This document shows, piece after piece, positions 1 to 9,683 of a DNA stretch of 54,856 nt. How positions within the stretch are numbered: position 1 is the first letter of the stretch; every line of letters begins with the position of its first letter. A model generated the notes under the pieces. It made no database searches. It had not been told where the DNA came from and saw only the letters and a program-made list of their open reading frames with translations. This stretch comes from Azospirillum brasilense (GTDB lineage: Bacteria > Pseudomonadota > Alphaproteobacteria > Azospirillales > Azospirillaceae). Made by a program: the position numbers and the translations under genes. Location of the stretch: positions 1-54,856 of the forward strand of contig NZ_QLKQ01000050.1 of NCBI RefSeq assembly GCF_003349955.1. Direction: 5' to 3'.

Positions 1-1881
1 GCCAACCCGGTCTCGGCCACCGCCACCGACGCCTCGGGCAACGTCTCGGCGCCGGGCACCCGCTCGCTGACCGTCGACACCACCCCGCCGACCGCCACCG
101 TGCTGTTCGACGACGACAGCATCGACGCCATCGAGCAGTCCAGCACCGCCTTCACCATCAGCGGCGGCGAGGCCGGGGCCGCCTTCGCCTGGACGATCAC
201 CTCCGCCGGCGGCGGCCAGGTCACCGGCAGCGGCGTGATGAGCGGACCGACCGCCCAGGTGGGCGGGCTCGACCTCTCCGGGCTGGGCGACGGCACGCTG
301 ACGCTGACGCTGACCCTGACCGACCCGGCGGGCAACGCGTCGGCGCCCTTCACCGCGACGACGGAGAAGCTCACCGCCACCGTGGAGAAGCCCGCCCCGG
401 TCGCCCCGCCGCCGGTCGCCACCGTGGACGGCGCCACCGTCAACGGTTCGATCACCACCAACGGCGACGGCAGCCGCACCACCACCGTGACCATCGCGGC
501 CAGCACCGGCACCCGCGTCGAGGACAGCAGCACCGCCAACCCCGACCTCGCCGACGTGCCGGTGGTGCGCGAGCAGGTGGTCGACCGCCAGACCGGCCAG
601 GTCTCCACCCAGACCACCCTGACGGTCAGCGTCTCCACCGGCGTGGCGGTGACCGCCACGGGGGCCGCCGAGCGGCAGACGGCCAGCCAGGCGCTGACCG
701 GGCTGACCGGGCTGATCGCCGCCATCGAGGCGCGCACCGACGAGGGCACGGCCTCGCGCAGCGGGCTGACCGGCGGCGGCTCGGGCTTCCTGTCGGTTCT
801 GTCGACCCAGGCCCAGCTTCTGGTGCGGGCCATCGACTTCACCGCGCCCGGCGTGGCCGCCGGCGAGGCGGTGCAGACCAAGGTGACCGGCACCACGCTG
901 GGCGGCACCGGGATCGCCAGCACGGCGCCGACCGCGGTGGTGCTCAACACCACGGCCCTGGCCGGGCCGGTGACCATCCAGCTCGACAACATCGAGTTCG
1001 CGGCGGTGGTCGGCAACGCGACGCTGGTCGGCGGCGACGGCGAGCAGATCGTCTACGGCGACGACCACGAGCAGTACATGCATCTGGGCGCCGGCGACGA
1101 CATCCTGCACGGCGGCGGCGGCAACGACACGATCACCAGCGCCGGCGGCAACGACACGCTGTACGGCGACGACGGCGACGACGTGGTGCACGGCGGCGAG
1201 GACGACGACTGGCTGCTCGGCGGGGCGGGCAACGACCTGATCGGCGGCGGGACGGGCAACGACCGGCTGTTCGGCGGGACGGGGAACGACATCCTGTTCG
1301 GCGAGGAGGGCGACGACACGCTGACCGGCGAGGAGGGCAACGACACGCTGAGCGGCGGGTCGGGCAACGACCTGCTGTTCGGTGAGGACGGCGACGACCT
1401 TCTGTCCGGCGACGAGGGCGACGACACGATCAGCGGCGGGTCGGGCAACGACACGGCGCTGGGCGGGTCGGGCAACGACCTGATCGGGCTCGGGGCGGGC
1501 AACGACCTCGGGGTTGGCGGCGACGGCGACGACACGCTGTTCGGGGAGGAGGGCGACGACACGCTGTTCGGCGGGGCGGGCAACGACCTGCTGCACGGCG
1601 GTTCGGGCAACGACCTGCTGTTCGCCGACGGCGGTGCGGACACGCTGTGGGGCGGCGCCGGGGCGGACGTCTTCGCCTTCGGACGCGGCTCGGGCGGGTC
1701 GGTGGTGATGGACTTCGAGGTCGGGGTGGACCGGCTGGCGCTCTACGACGCCACCATCGACCTCGGCGCGGTGATCCGCTCGGCGCGGGTGGAGGGCGGC
1801 AACACCACGCTCGACGTCGGCGGGGGCAACCGCATCACCATCGTCGGCCAGACCGGAAACGTCGCCGCCTGGTTCGGCTGA
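1..1881 (+). CDS. RTX-type calcium-binding repeat protein, 5' end cut by window edge
   Basis: The reading frame is open from base 1, so the N-terminus lies upstream; 626 residues are visible. The first 120 or so residues resemble bacterial Ig-like/adhesin repeats (a piece reading SLTVDTTPPTATV, then a second beta-rich unit). A Thr/Val-rich linker follows. From about residue 345 to 555 there is a long run of glycine-aspartate nonapeptides of the GGxGxDxLx type (for example GGAGNDLIGGGTGND), the calcium-binding beta-roll of RTX proteins. The last 70 residues (DVFAFG, then MDFEVGVDRL) match the usual RTX C-terminal cap. Such proteins are normally exported by a type I (HlyBD-TolC) system using a C-terminal signal. 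No type I exporter is adjacent here. The role is probably a secreted or surface adhesin; any enzymatic domain would be upstream and unseen. Confidence 0.9.
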   Translation, partial: ANPVSATATDASGNVSAPGTRSLTVDTTPPTATVLFDDDSIDAIEQSSTAFTISGGEAGAAFAWTITSAGGGQVTGSGVMSGPTAQVGGLDLSGLGDGTLTLTLTLTDPAGNASAPFTATTEKLTATVEKPAPVAPPPVATVDGATVNGSITTNGDGSRTTTVTIAASTGTRVEDSSTANPDLADVPVVREQVVDRQTGQVSTQTTLTVSVSTGVAVTATGAAERQTASQALTGLTGLIAAIEARTDEGTASRSGLTGGGSGFLSVLSTQAQLLVRAIDFTAPGVAAGEAVQTKVTGTTLGGTGIASTAPTAVVLNTTALAGPVTIQLDNIEFAAVVGNATLVGGDGEQIVYGDDHEQYMHLGAGDDILHGGGGNDTITSAGGNDTLYGDDGDDVVHGGEDDDWLLGGAGNDLIGGGTGNDRLFGGTGNDILFGEEGDDTLTGEEGNDTLSGGSGNDLLFGEDGDDLLSGDEGDDTISGGSGNDTALGGSGNDLIGLGAGNDLGVGGDGDDTLFGEEGDDTLFGGAGNDLLHGGSGNDLLFADGGADTLWGGAGADVFAFGRGSGGSVVMDFEVGVDRLALYDATIDLGAVIRSARVEGGNTTLDVGGGNRITIVGQTGNVAAWFG

Positions 1882-1896
1882 CAAGGCGGACCCCCA

Positions 1897-1927
1897 CGAC
1901 GTCGCTGCGCGTTTCGCACCGACGTCG
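1897..1927. terminator. Hairpin between convergent genes
   Basis: CGACGTCG at 1897-1904 pairs with CGACGTCG at 1920-1927. After a single C/C mismatch, TGCG (1906-1909) pairs with CGCA (1915-1918) around a 5-base loop. It sits between the RTX stop (1881) and the stop of the alcohol dehydrogenase on the other strand (1949), so it could end transcription both ways. There is no T-tract, so the terminator role is inferred. Confidence 0.55.
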
Positions 1928-1948
1928 CGAGGGGCCGCTCGCTTCGGA

Positions 1949-3112
1949 TCAGAAGGCCGCGCGGAACAGGTCCTGGAAATCCGCCTCGCTGGTGTGGCGC
2001 GGATTCCAGCGGTTGTAATCGGCCGCATAGCTGCGCCGGGCCATCTCGTCCAGCCGGTCCTCGGTCACGCCCACATCGCGCAGGCGCTGCGGAATACCGA
2101 GATCGGCGCACAGCGTCCGCAGGCCATCCACGGCGGCCGCCGCGGCCTGGTCCTGGGGAAGACCGGCGGTCTCCATTCCCAGGATCCCGGCGACCCGGGC
2201 CAAGCGCTCCGGCTTGGCCGGCACGTTGAAGGCCGCCGCGTAGGGCAGGCAGACCGCGTTGGCCAACCCGTGCGGGACGGGGAAGAGGGCGCCGACCGAC
2301 ATCGCCATGCAGTGCACGTTGCCGAGGCCGGTGACGCCGAAGGACATCGCCGCCAGCGCCGACCCGCACAGCATGTCCAGCGCCGCCGGAACGTTGGTCC
2401 GGTCGGCGACGAAGGGGCGGATGCTTCCGGCGATCAGGGTCATCGCGTGCAGGTTCACGGCGTCGGAAAAGACCGTCGCCCGCTTGGACAGGTAGGATTC
2501 GAAGGCGTGCACGAAGGCGTCGACCCCGGCGTGCGCGGCGACGTGGGCCGGCATGGAGCCGACCGCGAGGGGATCGAGGATGGCGACCTGCGCCGGGCTG
2601 AAGGCCGCGTGGCGGATGGCCATCTTGGTCTTGCGTTCGGTGTCGGTGATGACGCAGGCCCCCGACACCTCCGACCCGGTGCCGGCGGTCGTCGGCACGG
2701 CGATCAGCGGCAGGGGGCGGATCGCGAATTTCTCGATCCCCTCATAGTCGGCGATCCGGCCGCCGTTGGTCATCAGGATGCCCACCGCCTTCGCCACGTC
2801 GATGGTGCTTCCCCCGCCGATGGCCAGCAGCGCCTGGGCGTCCTGTTCCCGGCAGCGTTCGAAAGCGGCCTGCACCGTCCGGTCGCCCGGTTCCGGCTCG
2901 ATGCCGGTGAAGACGGACAGGGCGACGCCGTTGCCGGTCAGAAGCGCCTCGATCCGGCGGAAGATGGCGCTGTCGGCCAGGGCCGGGTCCAGCAGGACGA
3001 ACAGGCGCGTGGCGTTCCATTCGCGCAGGACGTCGGGAAGCTGCTCGTGCGCCCCGACGCCGAAGAGGATCTTCGTCGGGCAGGAGAAGGAGGAAACGGG
3101 GAAGGCGGACAT
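1949..3112 (-). CDS. Iron-containing alcohol dehydrogenase (group III)
   Basis: 387 aa, full length for the family. It probably oxidises a primary alcohol (or reduces an aldehyde) with NAD(P) in the cytoplasm. The nucleotide-binding GGGS is at about residues 99-102 and GTGSE at about 144-148. The metal ligands line up with FucO: Asp198, His202, His267 and His281 (the last in PHG). FucO-type enzymes have a second His four residues after the third ligand; here that position is Met271 (motif HCMAMSVG), which may alter substrate or cofactor handling. It is the last gene of the operon, 27 bp after the aldehyde dehydrogenase, which suggests alcohol to aldehyde to acid chemistry. The substrate is unknown. 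Start ATG at 3112. Confidence 0.9.
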   Translation of the reverse strand: MSAFPVSSFSCPTKILFGVGAHEQLPDVLREWNATRLFVLLDPALADSAIFRRIEALLTGNGVALSVFTGIEPEPGDRTVQAAFERCREQDAQALLAIGGGSTIDVAKAVGILMTNGGRIADYEGIEKFAIRPLPLIAVPTTAGTGSEVSGACVITDTERKTKMAIRHAAFSPAQVAILDPLAVGSMPAHVAAHAGVDAFVHAFESYLSKRATVFSDAVNLHAMTLIAGSIRPFVADRTNVPAALDMLCGSALAAMSFGVTGLGNVHCMAMSVGALFPVPHGLANAVCLPYAAAFNVPAKPERLARVAGILGMETAGLPQDQAAAAAVDGLRTLCADLGIPQRLRDVGVTEDRLDEMARRSYAADYNRWNPRHTSEADFQDLFRAAF

Positions 3113-3139
3113 GGTGAAGGCCTCGTGATGCGGAGGGGC

Positions 3140-4600
3140 TCAGGAACGGCGGGGCAGGGCGATGCGGGTGCAGATGTTCTTCACCTGCGTGTAGGACAGC
3201 AGCGCGTCGAGGCCCTTCTCGCGCCCGAAGCCGGACTTGCGGTACCCGCCGAAGGGAAGCTCCACGCCGCCGCCGGCGCCGTAGCAGTTGATGAAGATCT
3301 GCCCCGCCTTGACGGTGCGGGCCAGCCAGTTGGTGGCGCCGACGTCGCGGCCCCAGATGCCGGCGACCAGCCCGTAGTCGGTCGCGTTGGCGAGCGCCGC
3401 CGCCTCCTCGATCTCGTCGAAGGGCAGGATGGTCAGCACCGGGCCGAAGATCTCCTCCCGATGGACGCGCATCTCCGGGCGCGCGCCGTCCAGCAGCGTC
3501 GGCGACACGAAGTTCCCCCGGCCGAGGTCGGCGCCGGGCAGGGGCGTCCCGCCGGTGATGACCTCCGCCCCCTCGTCGCGGGCGATCCCGATGTAATCCA
3601 TCACCTTGCCTTGCTGCGCGCGGCTGACCAGCGGGCCGATGTCGGGGTTTTGCAGGCCGGGGCCAACCTTCAGGCCGTGGCAGAGCGCCGCCAGCCGGTC
3701 GACCAGCTCGCGGTGCCGGGCGCGCTGCACGAGAACGCGCGACCCGGCCGAGCAGGTCTGGCCCGAGTTGGGGAAGGCCGCCTTCAGGAGCACCGGCAGC
3801 GCGTCGTCGAGGTCGGCGTCGGCCAGCACGATGTTCGGCGACTTGCCGCCCAGCTCCAGCAGCACCGGGACGATGTTGTCCGCCGCCGTGCGCATCACCT
3901 GGGCGCCGGTCGCGACCGACCCGGTGAAGACGACCAGATTGACGCCGGGGTGCGCGGCGAGGGCGTATCCCGCCTCCTGCCCCAGGCCCGGAACGACGTT
4001 CAGCACGCCGGGGGGCAGCCCCTCCTCGTGGCAGATGCGGGTCAGCTCCAGCACGCTGAGGCAGGCCAGCTCGGCGGGCTTCAGGACCACCGTGTTGCCG
4101 GTCGCCAGCGCCGGCGCCAGCCCGCGGGAGGCGATCTGCAGCGGGTAGTTCCAGGGCACGATCTGCGCCGTCACGCCCAGCGGCTCGCGCACCGTGAAGT
4201 CGGCGTAGTCGGGGCCGAGCGGGATGGAGCTGCCCAGCACCTTGTCGGCGACGCCGGCGTAATACTCGAAGAAGCGCGCCGCGGCGATGGCGTCGGCCTG
4301 GGCCTGGGCCAGCGGCTTGCCGGTGTCCTGGCTTTCGAGGCGGGCGAGGCGGTCCTGCTCCTCCAGGATGCGGCGGGCGATGGCGTAAAGGACGCGGCCG
4401 CGCTGCACCGGCACGCAATCGGCCCAGCCGGGCAGCGCCGCCTGCGCCGCCCGCACGGCCTCGTCGATGTCCGACGCGCCGCCGCGGGCGATGTGGGCGA
4501 GGACGGCGCCGTCGGCGGGATCGAGGATCTCCAGCGTCTCGCGCGAATGGGCCGGGCGCCATTGGCCGTCGATGAAGCAGTCGTAGGAAGGCAGGGACAT
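3140..4600 (-). CDS. NAD(P)-dependent aldehyde dehydrogenase (betaine-aldehyde-dehydrogenase-like)
   Basis: 486 aa from the ATG at 4600; the frame stays open 60 codons further upstream, but that extension has no family similarity. Catalytic residues are visible: Asn151 in PWNYP, Glu249 in LELGGKSP and the nucleophile Cys283 in SGQTCSAGS. It should oxidise an aldehyde to the carboxylic acid. It lies between the Fe-alcohol dehydrogenase and the Liv-type transporter, so its aldehyde is probably the product of that dehydrogenase or of the imported compound. The family resemblance is to the BADH/ALDH9 group, but the substrate cannot be read from sequence. Confidence 0.92.
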   Translation of the reverse strand: MSLPSYDCFIDGQWRPAHSRETLEILDPADGAVLAHIARGGASDIDEAVRAAQAALPGWADCVPVQRGRVLYAIARRILEEQDRLARLESQDTGKPLAQAQADAIAAARFFEYYAGVADKVLGSSIPLGPDYADFTVREPLGVTAQIVPWNYPLQIASRGLAPALATGNTVVLKPAELACLSVLELTRICHEEGLPPGVLNVVPGLGQEAGYALAAHPGVNLVVFTGSVATGAQVMRTAADNIVPVLLELGGKSPNIVLADADLDDALPVLLKAAFPNSGQTCSAGSRVLVQRARHRELVDRLAALCHGLKVGPGLQNPDIGPLVSRAQQGKVMDYIGIARDEGAEVITGGTPLPGADLGRGNFVSPTLLDGARPEMRVHREEIFGPVLTILPFDEIEEAAALANATDYGLVAGIWGRDVGATNWLARTVKAGQIFINCYGAGGGVELPFGGYRKSGFGREKGLDALLSYTQVKNICTRIALPRRS

Positions 4601-4667
4601 GGGGGCATCCGAATTTGGAGTGTGGCAGGGCCGCCGCTCGGCGGCCGATTGGGATAAGCGCCGCCGG

Positions 4668-5386
<719 letters not shown>

Positions 5387-5393
<7 letters not shown>

Positions 5394-7177
5394 GGGCGCT
5401 CCTCCTGGTCCTGGTTGTCCTCGCGGCCCAGATAGGCCTCGATGACGCGGGGGTTGGTCTGGATGTCGCGGGGCGCGCCCTCGGCGATCACCACGCCCCG
5501 GTCGAGGACGACGATCTCGTCGGAGATCCTCATCACCAGGCCCATGTCGTGCTCCACCATCAGCACCGCGACGCCGAGCTGGCCGATGCGCGTGATGAGC
5601 TGCCCAAGCTCGGCGGTCTCCCGCGGGTTCAGGCCGGCGGCGGGCTCGTCCAGCAGCAGCAGGACCGGGTCTCCGGCCAGCGCGCGGGCCAGCTCGACGC
5701 GGCGTTGCAGGCCGTAGGGCAGGCTGCCGGCCAGCGCCCCGGCATGCTCGCCCAGCCCCACGAAGTCCAGGACGGCCTTCGCCTTGGCGACGGCGTCCTC
5801 CTCCCGCCCGGTCACGCCGATCCGCGCGTGGGCGCCGATCAGCACGTTGTCCAGCACCGTCATGGAGCCGAACAGGCGCAGGTTCTGGAAGGTGCGGGCG
5901 ATGCCGCGGGCGGCGCGGGCGTGGGCCGTGCCGCGGGTGATGTCCTGTCCGGCCAGCCGGATCGTTCCGGAGTCCGCGGAGATCACGCCGGTCAGGATGT
6001 TGATGAGCGTGCTCTTGCCGGCGCCGTTGGGACCGATCAGGGCGTGGACCCGGTGGGCGTGCAGCCGCAGCCCGACCTTGTCGGCGGTCACCACGCCGCC
6101 AAACGCCTTGCTGACGTCGGTCACCTCCAGCAGGGGGCCGCCCGACGGTTCCGCCCGGCCGCGCTCCATCGCCACCAAGGGGGGAGCTTCCAGACCGTCC
6201 AGCGCGGCCGTCCGGCGGGGCAGGACGCGCGCGATGGCGCCGGCGACGCCCGTCGGCATCAGGTAGAGCGCGAACAGCAGCATCGCGCCGTAGATGAAGT
6301 GCTGCACCGACGGCCATTGCGCCAGGAACACCTCGGTCATCGTGAGGATCGCCGCCCCCGCGATGGGGCCGTAGATGTTGCCGGCCCCGCCCAGCAGCAC
6401 CAGCAGAAGGATGAAGACCGACAGGTGGAAGGTCACGAAATCGGAATTGAAATACTGGTTCTGCTGCGCCACCAGCGCGCCGCCCAGCCCGCACAGCGCG
6501 GCGGCCAGCACGAAGGCCAGCGTCTTGTAGCGGTAGACCGAGATGCCCGCGCACTCCGCGGCGATCTCGTCGCTCTGCAAAGCCAGCAGCGCCCGCCCGA
6601 ACCGCCCGTTCAGCAGATGCGACAGGGCGAGATGGACCGCCACGCCCAGAACGATCACCAGGACCACCCAGTGCTTCAGCGCGAAGGGCTCGTCGCCCCA
6701 CGTCAACGGGGCGATGCCGTAGACGCCCTGGGCGCCGCCGAACAGGTCGGTCCATTCGGTGACCAGCTTCTCCACCACCAGCCCGAAGGCCAGCGTGACC
6801 AGGGCGAGGCTGGGTCCCTTCACCCGCAGCGAGGGCAGGGCGATCAGCACGCCCACCGCGGCGGCCACCAGCGGTGCTGCGGCCAGCGCCAGCGCCGGCG
6901 GGACCTCCAGCCGGGTCGTCAGCAGGGCCACCGTGTAGGCCCCCGCCGCGAACAGCCCGGCCTGCCCGAGCGACTTCTGCCCGGCATAGCCGGCCAGCAC
7001 GTTCATGCCGGAGGCGCAGATGTAGTAAACGCCGGCCATGAAGGCGACGTAGAGGTAGAAATCGTTGCTCAGCGTCAGGGCGAGCGCCACCAGCGCCGCG
7101 CCGATGCCCAGGGCCGGGGCCGCCCGCAGCAGGGCGGAACGGCGGACCGCCGGCCGGAGTACGGAGGCCTCCATCAT
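5387..7177 (-). CDS. Fused ABC permease-ATPase (LivM-LivG)
   Basis: 596 aa in one uninterrupted frame. Residues about 1-330 form a LivM-type permease (about eight to ten hydrophobic segments, with the characteristic ASGMNVLAGYAGQKSLGQAG region). A 20-residue linker follows, and residues about 348-596 form a LivG-type ATPase with Walker A GPNGAGKST, the signature-region degenerate SLPYGLQRR and Walker B LLLDEPAAGLNP. LivM and LivG are separate in E. coli; the fusion is known in some proteobacteria. ATG at 7177 (or 7174) overlaps the LivH stop, so the genes are translationally coupled. The smooth linker and lack of disruption argue against a sequencing artefact. Confidence 0.92.
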
Positions 7178-8070
7178 ACCTTTTCCACCAGCTTCCGGCC
7201 GAACAGGCCGTTGGGCGCCATGGCCAGCACCAGGATGACCAGGAGAAAGACCATGATTTCCCGCCATTGCGCGCTCCACAGGGCCGTCAGGGACTCCACG
7301 AGGCCGATCAGCAGGCCGCCGGCCATGCAGCCGCGCGGGTTGGTCAGGCCGCCGATGATCGCCGCGGAGAAGCCCTTCAGGGCGATGATGACCCCCATGA
7401 AGAGGGAGGCCGACAGGATCGGCGCGACCAGCACGCCGCTCAGCCCGGCCAGCGCCGAGCTGGCGAGGAAGGCCATCGCCATGACGCGGGGCACGTCGAT
7501 GCCCATCAGGGCGGCGGCGTCGCGGTTCAGCGCCACCGCCCGCATGCAGCGGCCGATGGCCGTGCGCCGCATGGCGACGTCGAACGCCCCCAGGATCGCG
7601 ACGGCGAGGACCAGCACCACCAGCTCCTGCGAGCGGAAGCCGGCCTCGCCGATGCGGAACACCTCGTCGCCGAAGGGGGCGGGCAGCATCCGCGCCCCCA
7701 GCCCCCACACCGACAGGGCGGCGCTTTGCAGGACGATGCCGAAGCCGATCGTGCTGACCACCCAGGACATGCCCGGCTTGCCGGCGAAGGGCCGGATCGC
7801 CGCCAGATACAGCGGCAGGCCCAGCACCCCCATCACCAGCGCCGCGGCGACCGCCGCCAGCGCGTAGAGCCAGACATAGCCGACCGCGTCGGCCCCCAGC
7901 GCCGCGGTGAGCACCCCCACCGTTCCCAGCCCGACGAAGGCGCCGACCGACACGAAGTCACCCTGCGCGAAGTTCAGCGTCCGCGTGGTGGTGTAGGTCA
8001 GGTTGAAGCCGAGGGCGATCAGGGCGTAGACGCTGCCCAGCGTCAGCCCGCCGATGATGGCTTGCAGCAT
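7174..8070 (-). CDS. livH: Branched-chain amino acid-type ABC permease LivH
   Basis: 298 aa hydrophobic permease. The N-terminal GLTLGSVYALIALGFNLTY and TLNFAQGDFVSVGAF stretches are classic LivH. The C-terminal VLAMAPNGLFGR is also typical of the family. An excellent ribosome site (GGAGGGTGACCCC before ATG 8070) sets the start. It pairs with the LivM half of the downstream fusion protein to form the membrane channel. Confidence 0.93.
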   Translation of the reverse strand: MLQAIIGGLTLGSVYALIALGFNLTYTTTRTLNFAQGDFVSVGAFVGLGTVGVLTAALGADAVGYVWLYALAAVAAALVMGVLGLPLYLAAIRPFAGKPGMSWVVSTIGFGIVLQSAALSVWGLGARMLPAPFGDEVFRIGEAGFRSQELVVLVLAVAILGAFDVAMRRTAIGRCMRAVALNRDAAALMGIDVPRVMAMAFLASSALAGLSGVLVAPILSASLFMGVIIALKGFSAAIIGGLTNPRGCMAGGLLIGLVESLTALWSAQWREIMVFLLVILVLAMAPNGLFGRKLVEKV

Positions 8071-8103
8071 GGGGTCACCCTCCGTGACGGTTGGCGGGCC
8101 GCG

Positions 8104-9336
8104 TCACTTCTTGAAGTCCGCCGGTTGCAGCCCGGCCAGCACCGGGTCGTTGAAATCGACGACCTTGCCGTCCTTCCAGCGCGACCAGTGGTAGTCCGCC
8201 GCCGTCAGCCCCTCGTGCTGGGTCGCGGAGAAGGGCTTGTCGTAGGTCTTGACCATGCCGGCGACCGGCTTGTTCAGGGATTCCAGCGCGGCGCGCACCG
8301 CCTCGCCCTTGGTGTCGCCGGCCTGCTCGGCCGCCGCGGCCCACAGCAGGACCGTGTCGTAGGCCTGCGAGGCCGCCCAGAACATCGAGGGGTTGGCCAG
8401 CTTCGGCCCGATCCGCGCGAACAGCGAGTCCGCCTCCGCCGACTTGCGCTCGCTGGAGGTGGTCAGGAAGACCGGCCATTCCATCAGCTTCGGCCCGGCC
8501 ACCTCGGGGAAGCCGCTGAAGGACGCCGCCCAGGTGGTGAAGACCTTCGGGAAATAGTCCAGCTTCTCCATGCTGCGCACGAGATGACCGAGCGGGGCCG
8601 CCTGCGCCCAGACCACCAGCGTGTCCGCACCCGCCGCCTTGGCCTTGCTGAGCTGCGAGGTCATGTCGGTGTCGCGGGCGTCGAACTTTTCGATGGAGAC
8701 CGGCTTCATGCCGTGCAGCGCCGCGATCTGCTCCAGATCCTTCAGCCCTGCCTGTCCGTAGCCGGTCGTCTCCACGAAGAAGCCGACCGCCTTCGCCTCC
8801 GGATTCTTCTTCACATAGGCCAGCAGGGCGGCGGCCTGCTCGCGGTCCACCATGGAGACGCGGAACAGGTAGTTGCCGCTGGACGGCCCCTCGGTGATCG
8901 CCGTGCTCGACGCGCTGGAGACCAGCACCGGCATGCGCTTCTGGTTGGCGATGTGCTTCCAGGCCAGGGCGTTGCCGGAATTGGTCGGGCCGAAGACGAC
9001 CGAGACCTTCTCGCGGTCGATCAGGTCGGTCATGTTCTGGATCGCCTTGGGCGGTTGGCCCAGGTCGTCGCGCACCAGGAATTCCAGGGGGCGGCCGAGA
9101 ACGCCGCCGCGCTTGTTGATGTCCTCCACGGCGGCGCCGATGCCGAGCACGCCGATCTGCCCCGATTCCGCCGACGGCGAGCCGGAGATGTCGCCGTTGT
9201 AGGCGATCTTGATCGGATCGGCGGCCTGGGCCTGGACCGACGCGGTCATCAGGACGGCGGCGGCGGCGCCCAGGAGCGCCGTCAGGCGCGGGCGCGCGGG
9301 CGCCGTATTCGTGGACGCTGTCTTCGTCTTGGTCAT
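8104..9336 (-). CDS. Periplasmic substrate-binding protein, LivK/Leu-Ile-Val type
   Basis: 410 aa. An N-terminal export signal runs to about residue 38 (hydrophobic LTALLGAAAAVLMTASVQAQA, cleavage near AQA-AD). A type I periplasmic-binding fold follows (IKIAYNGDISG, then INKRGGVLGRPLEFLVRDD and VFGPTNSGNA). It delivers substrate to LivH/LivM-G. ATG 9336 overlaps the stop of the upstream AtuA-C gene by 4 bp (ATGA) and is preceded by GGAGGGGAACGCCC. The ligand is not predictable; relatives bind amino acids, amides, aromatic acids and short acids. Confidence 0.92.
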   Translation of the reverse strand: MTKTKTASTNTAPARPRLTALLGAAAAVLMTASVQAQAADPIKIAYNGDISGSPSAESGQIGVLGIGAAVEDINKRGGVLGRPLEFLVRDDLGQPPKAIQNMTDLIDREKVSVVFGPTNSGNALAWKHIANQKRMPVLVSSASSTAITEGPSSGNYLFRVSMVDREQAAALLAYVKKNPEAKAVGFFVETTGYGQAGLKDLEQIAALHGMKPVSIEKFDARDTDMTSQLSKAKAAGADTLVVWAQAAPLGHLVRSMEKLDYFPKVFTTWAASFSGFPEVAGPKLMEWPVFLTTSSERKSAEADSLFARIGPKLANPSMFWAASQAYDTVLLWAAAAEQAGDTKGEAVRAALESLNKPVAGMVKTYDKPFSATQHEGLTAADYHWSRWKDGKVVDFNDPVLAGLQPADFKK

Positions 9337-9680
9337 GGGCGTTCCCCTCCATATTGGTTGTTGTTCTGCCGGTTGCGGCTCGGCAGTTCGAGATCGAGCA
9401 GGGCGGAACTCAGCGCCTTGCCGTGGGCGTCCAGGGCGAGCGAGCGGGTGACCCCGCCGCCGAGCGCCCCGGTCAGCACGAAGTTGAGCGCCCCCAGGGT
9501 CGGCAGCTCGTAGCGGGTCACCGTTCCGGTCACGATTCCCTGGAAATGCGTGGCGACGCTCTGGGCCGTCAGATGCTCCGCCAGGAACGGGTAGTCGGTC
9601 TCGTCCAGCGCGATGACCGAGATGTTGGAGATGTTGCCCTTGTCGCCGGAGCGGGCGTGCGCGATGTCCCGGAGTTTCAT
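9333..9680 (-). CDS. AtuA C-terminal-domain-like protein
   Basis: 115 aa. It opens with LRDIAHARSGDKGNISNISVIA, a stretch characteristic of the C-terminal domain of AtuA-type (acyclic terpene utilisation) proteins and of stand-alone 'AtuA-related' proteins. In Pseudomonas AtuA this domain is fused to the DUF1446 domain; here it is a separate gene 3 bp downstream of the DUF1446 gene. The two products probably act together. No biochemical activity is firmly established for the family. The last 12 residues are polar and Asn/Gln-rich and look like a tail. ATGA overlap with the next gene. Confidence 0.85.
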   Translation of the reverse strand: MKLRDIAHARSGDKGNISNISVIALDETDYPFLAEHLTAQSVATHFQGIVTGTVTRYELPTLGALNFVLTGALGGGVTRSLALDAHGKALSSALLDLELPSRNRQNNNQYGGERP

Positions 9681-9683
9681 GGC

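Noticed and set aside
1053..1643. Open frame opposite the RTX repeats, Ser/Pro-rich
   Set aside because: It is the antisense of the Gly-Asp repeat codons; the repetitive composition alone keeps it open.
1080..1665. Regular short DNA repeats as a possible CRISPR array
   Set aside because: Period and content are those of nonapeptide-coding units in frame; there are no conserved repeats with unique spacers.
1994..4657. Very long frame (887 codons) opposite the two dehydrogenase genes
   Set aside because: GC-rich codon bias leaves the opposite strand open; product is Arg/Gly/Asp-rich with no family pattern. The same applies to long frames opposite 5549-7867, 43912-47553 and 48548-52549.
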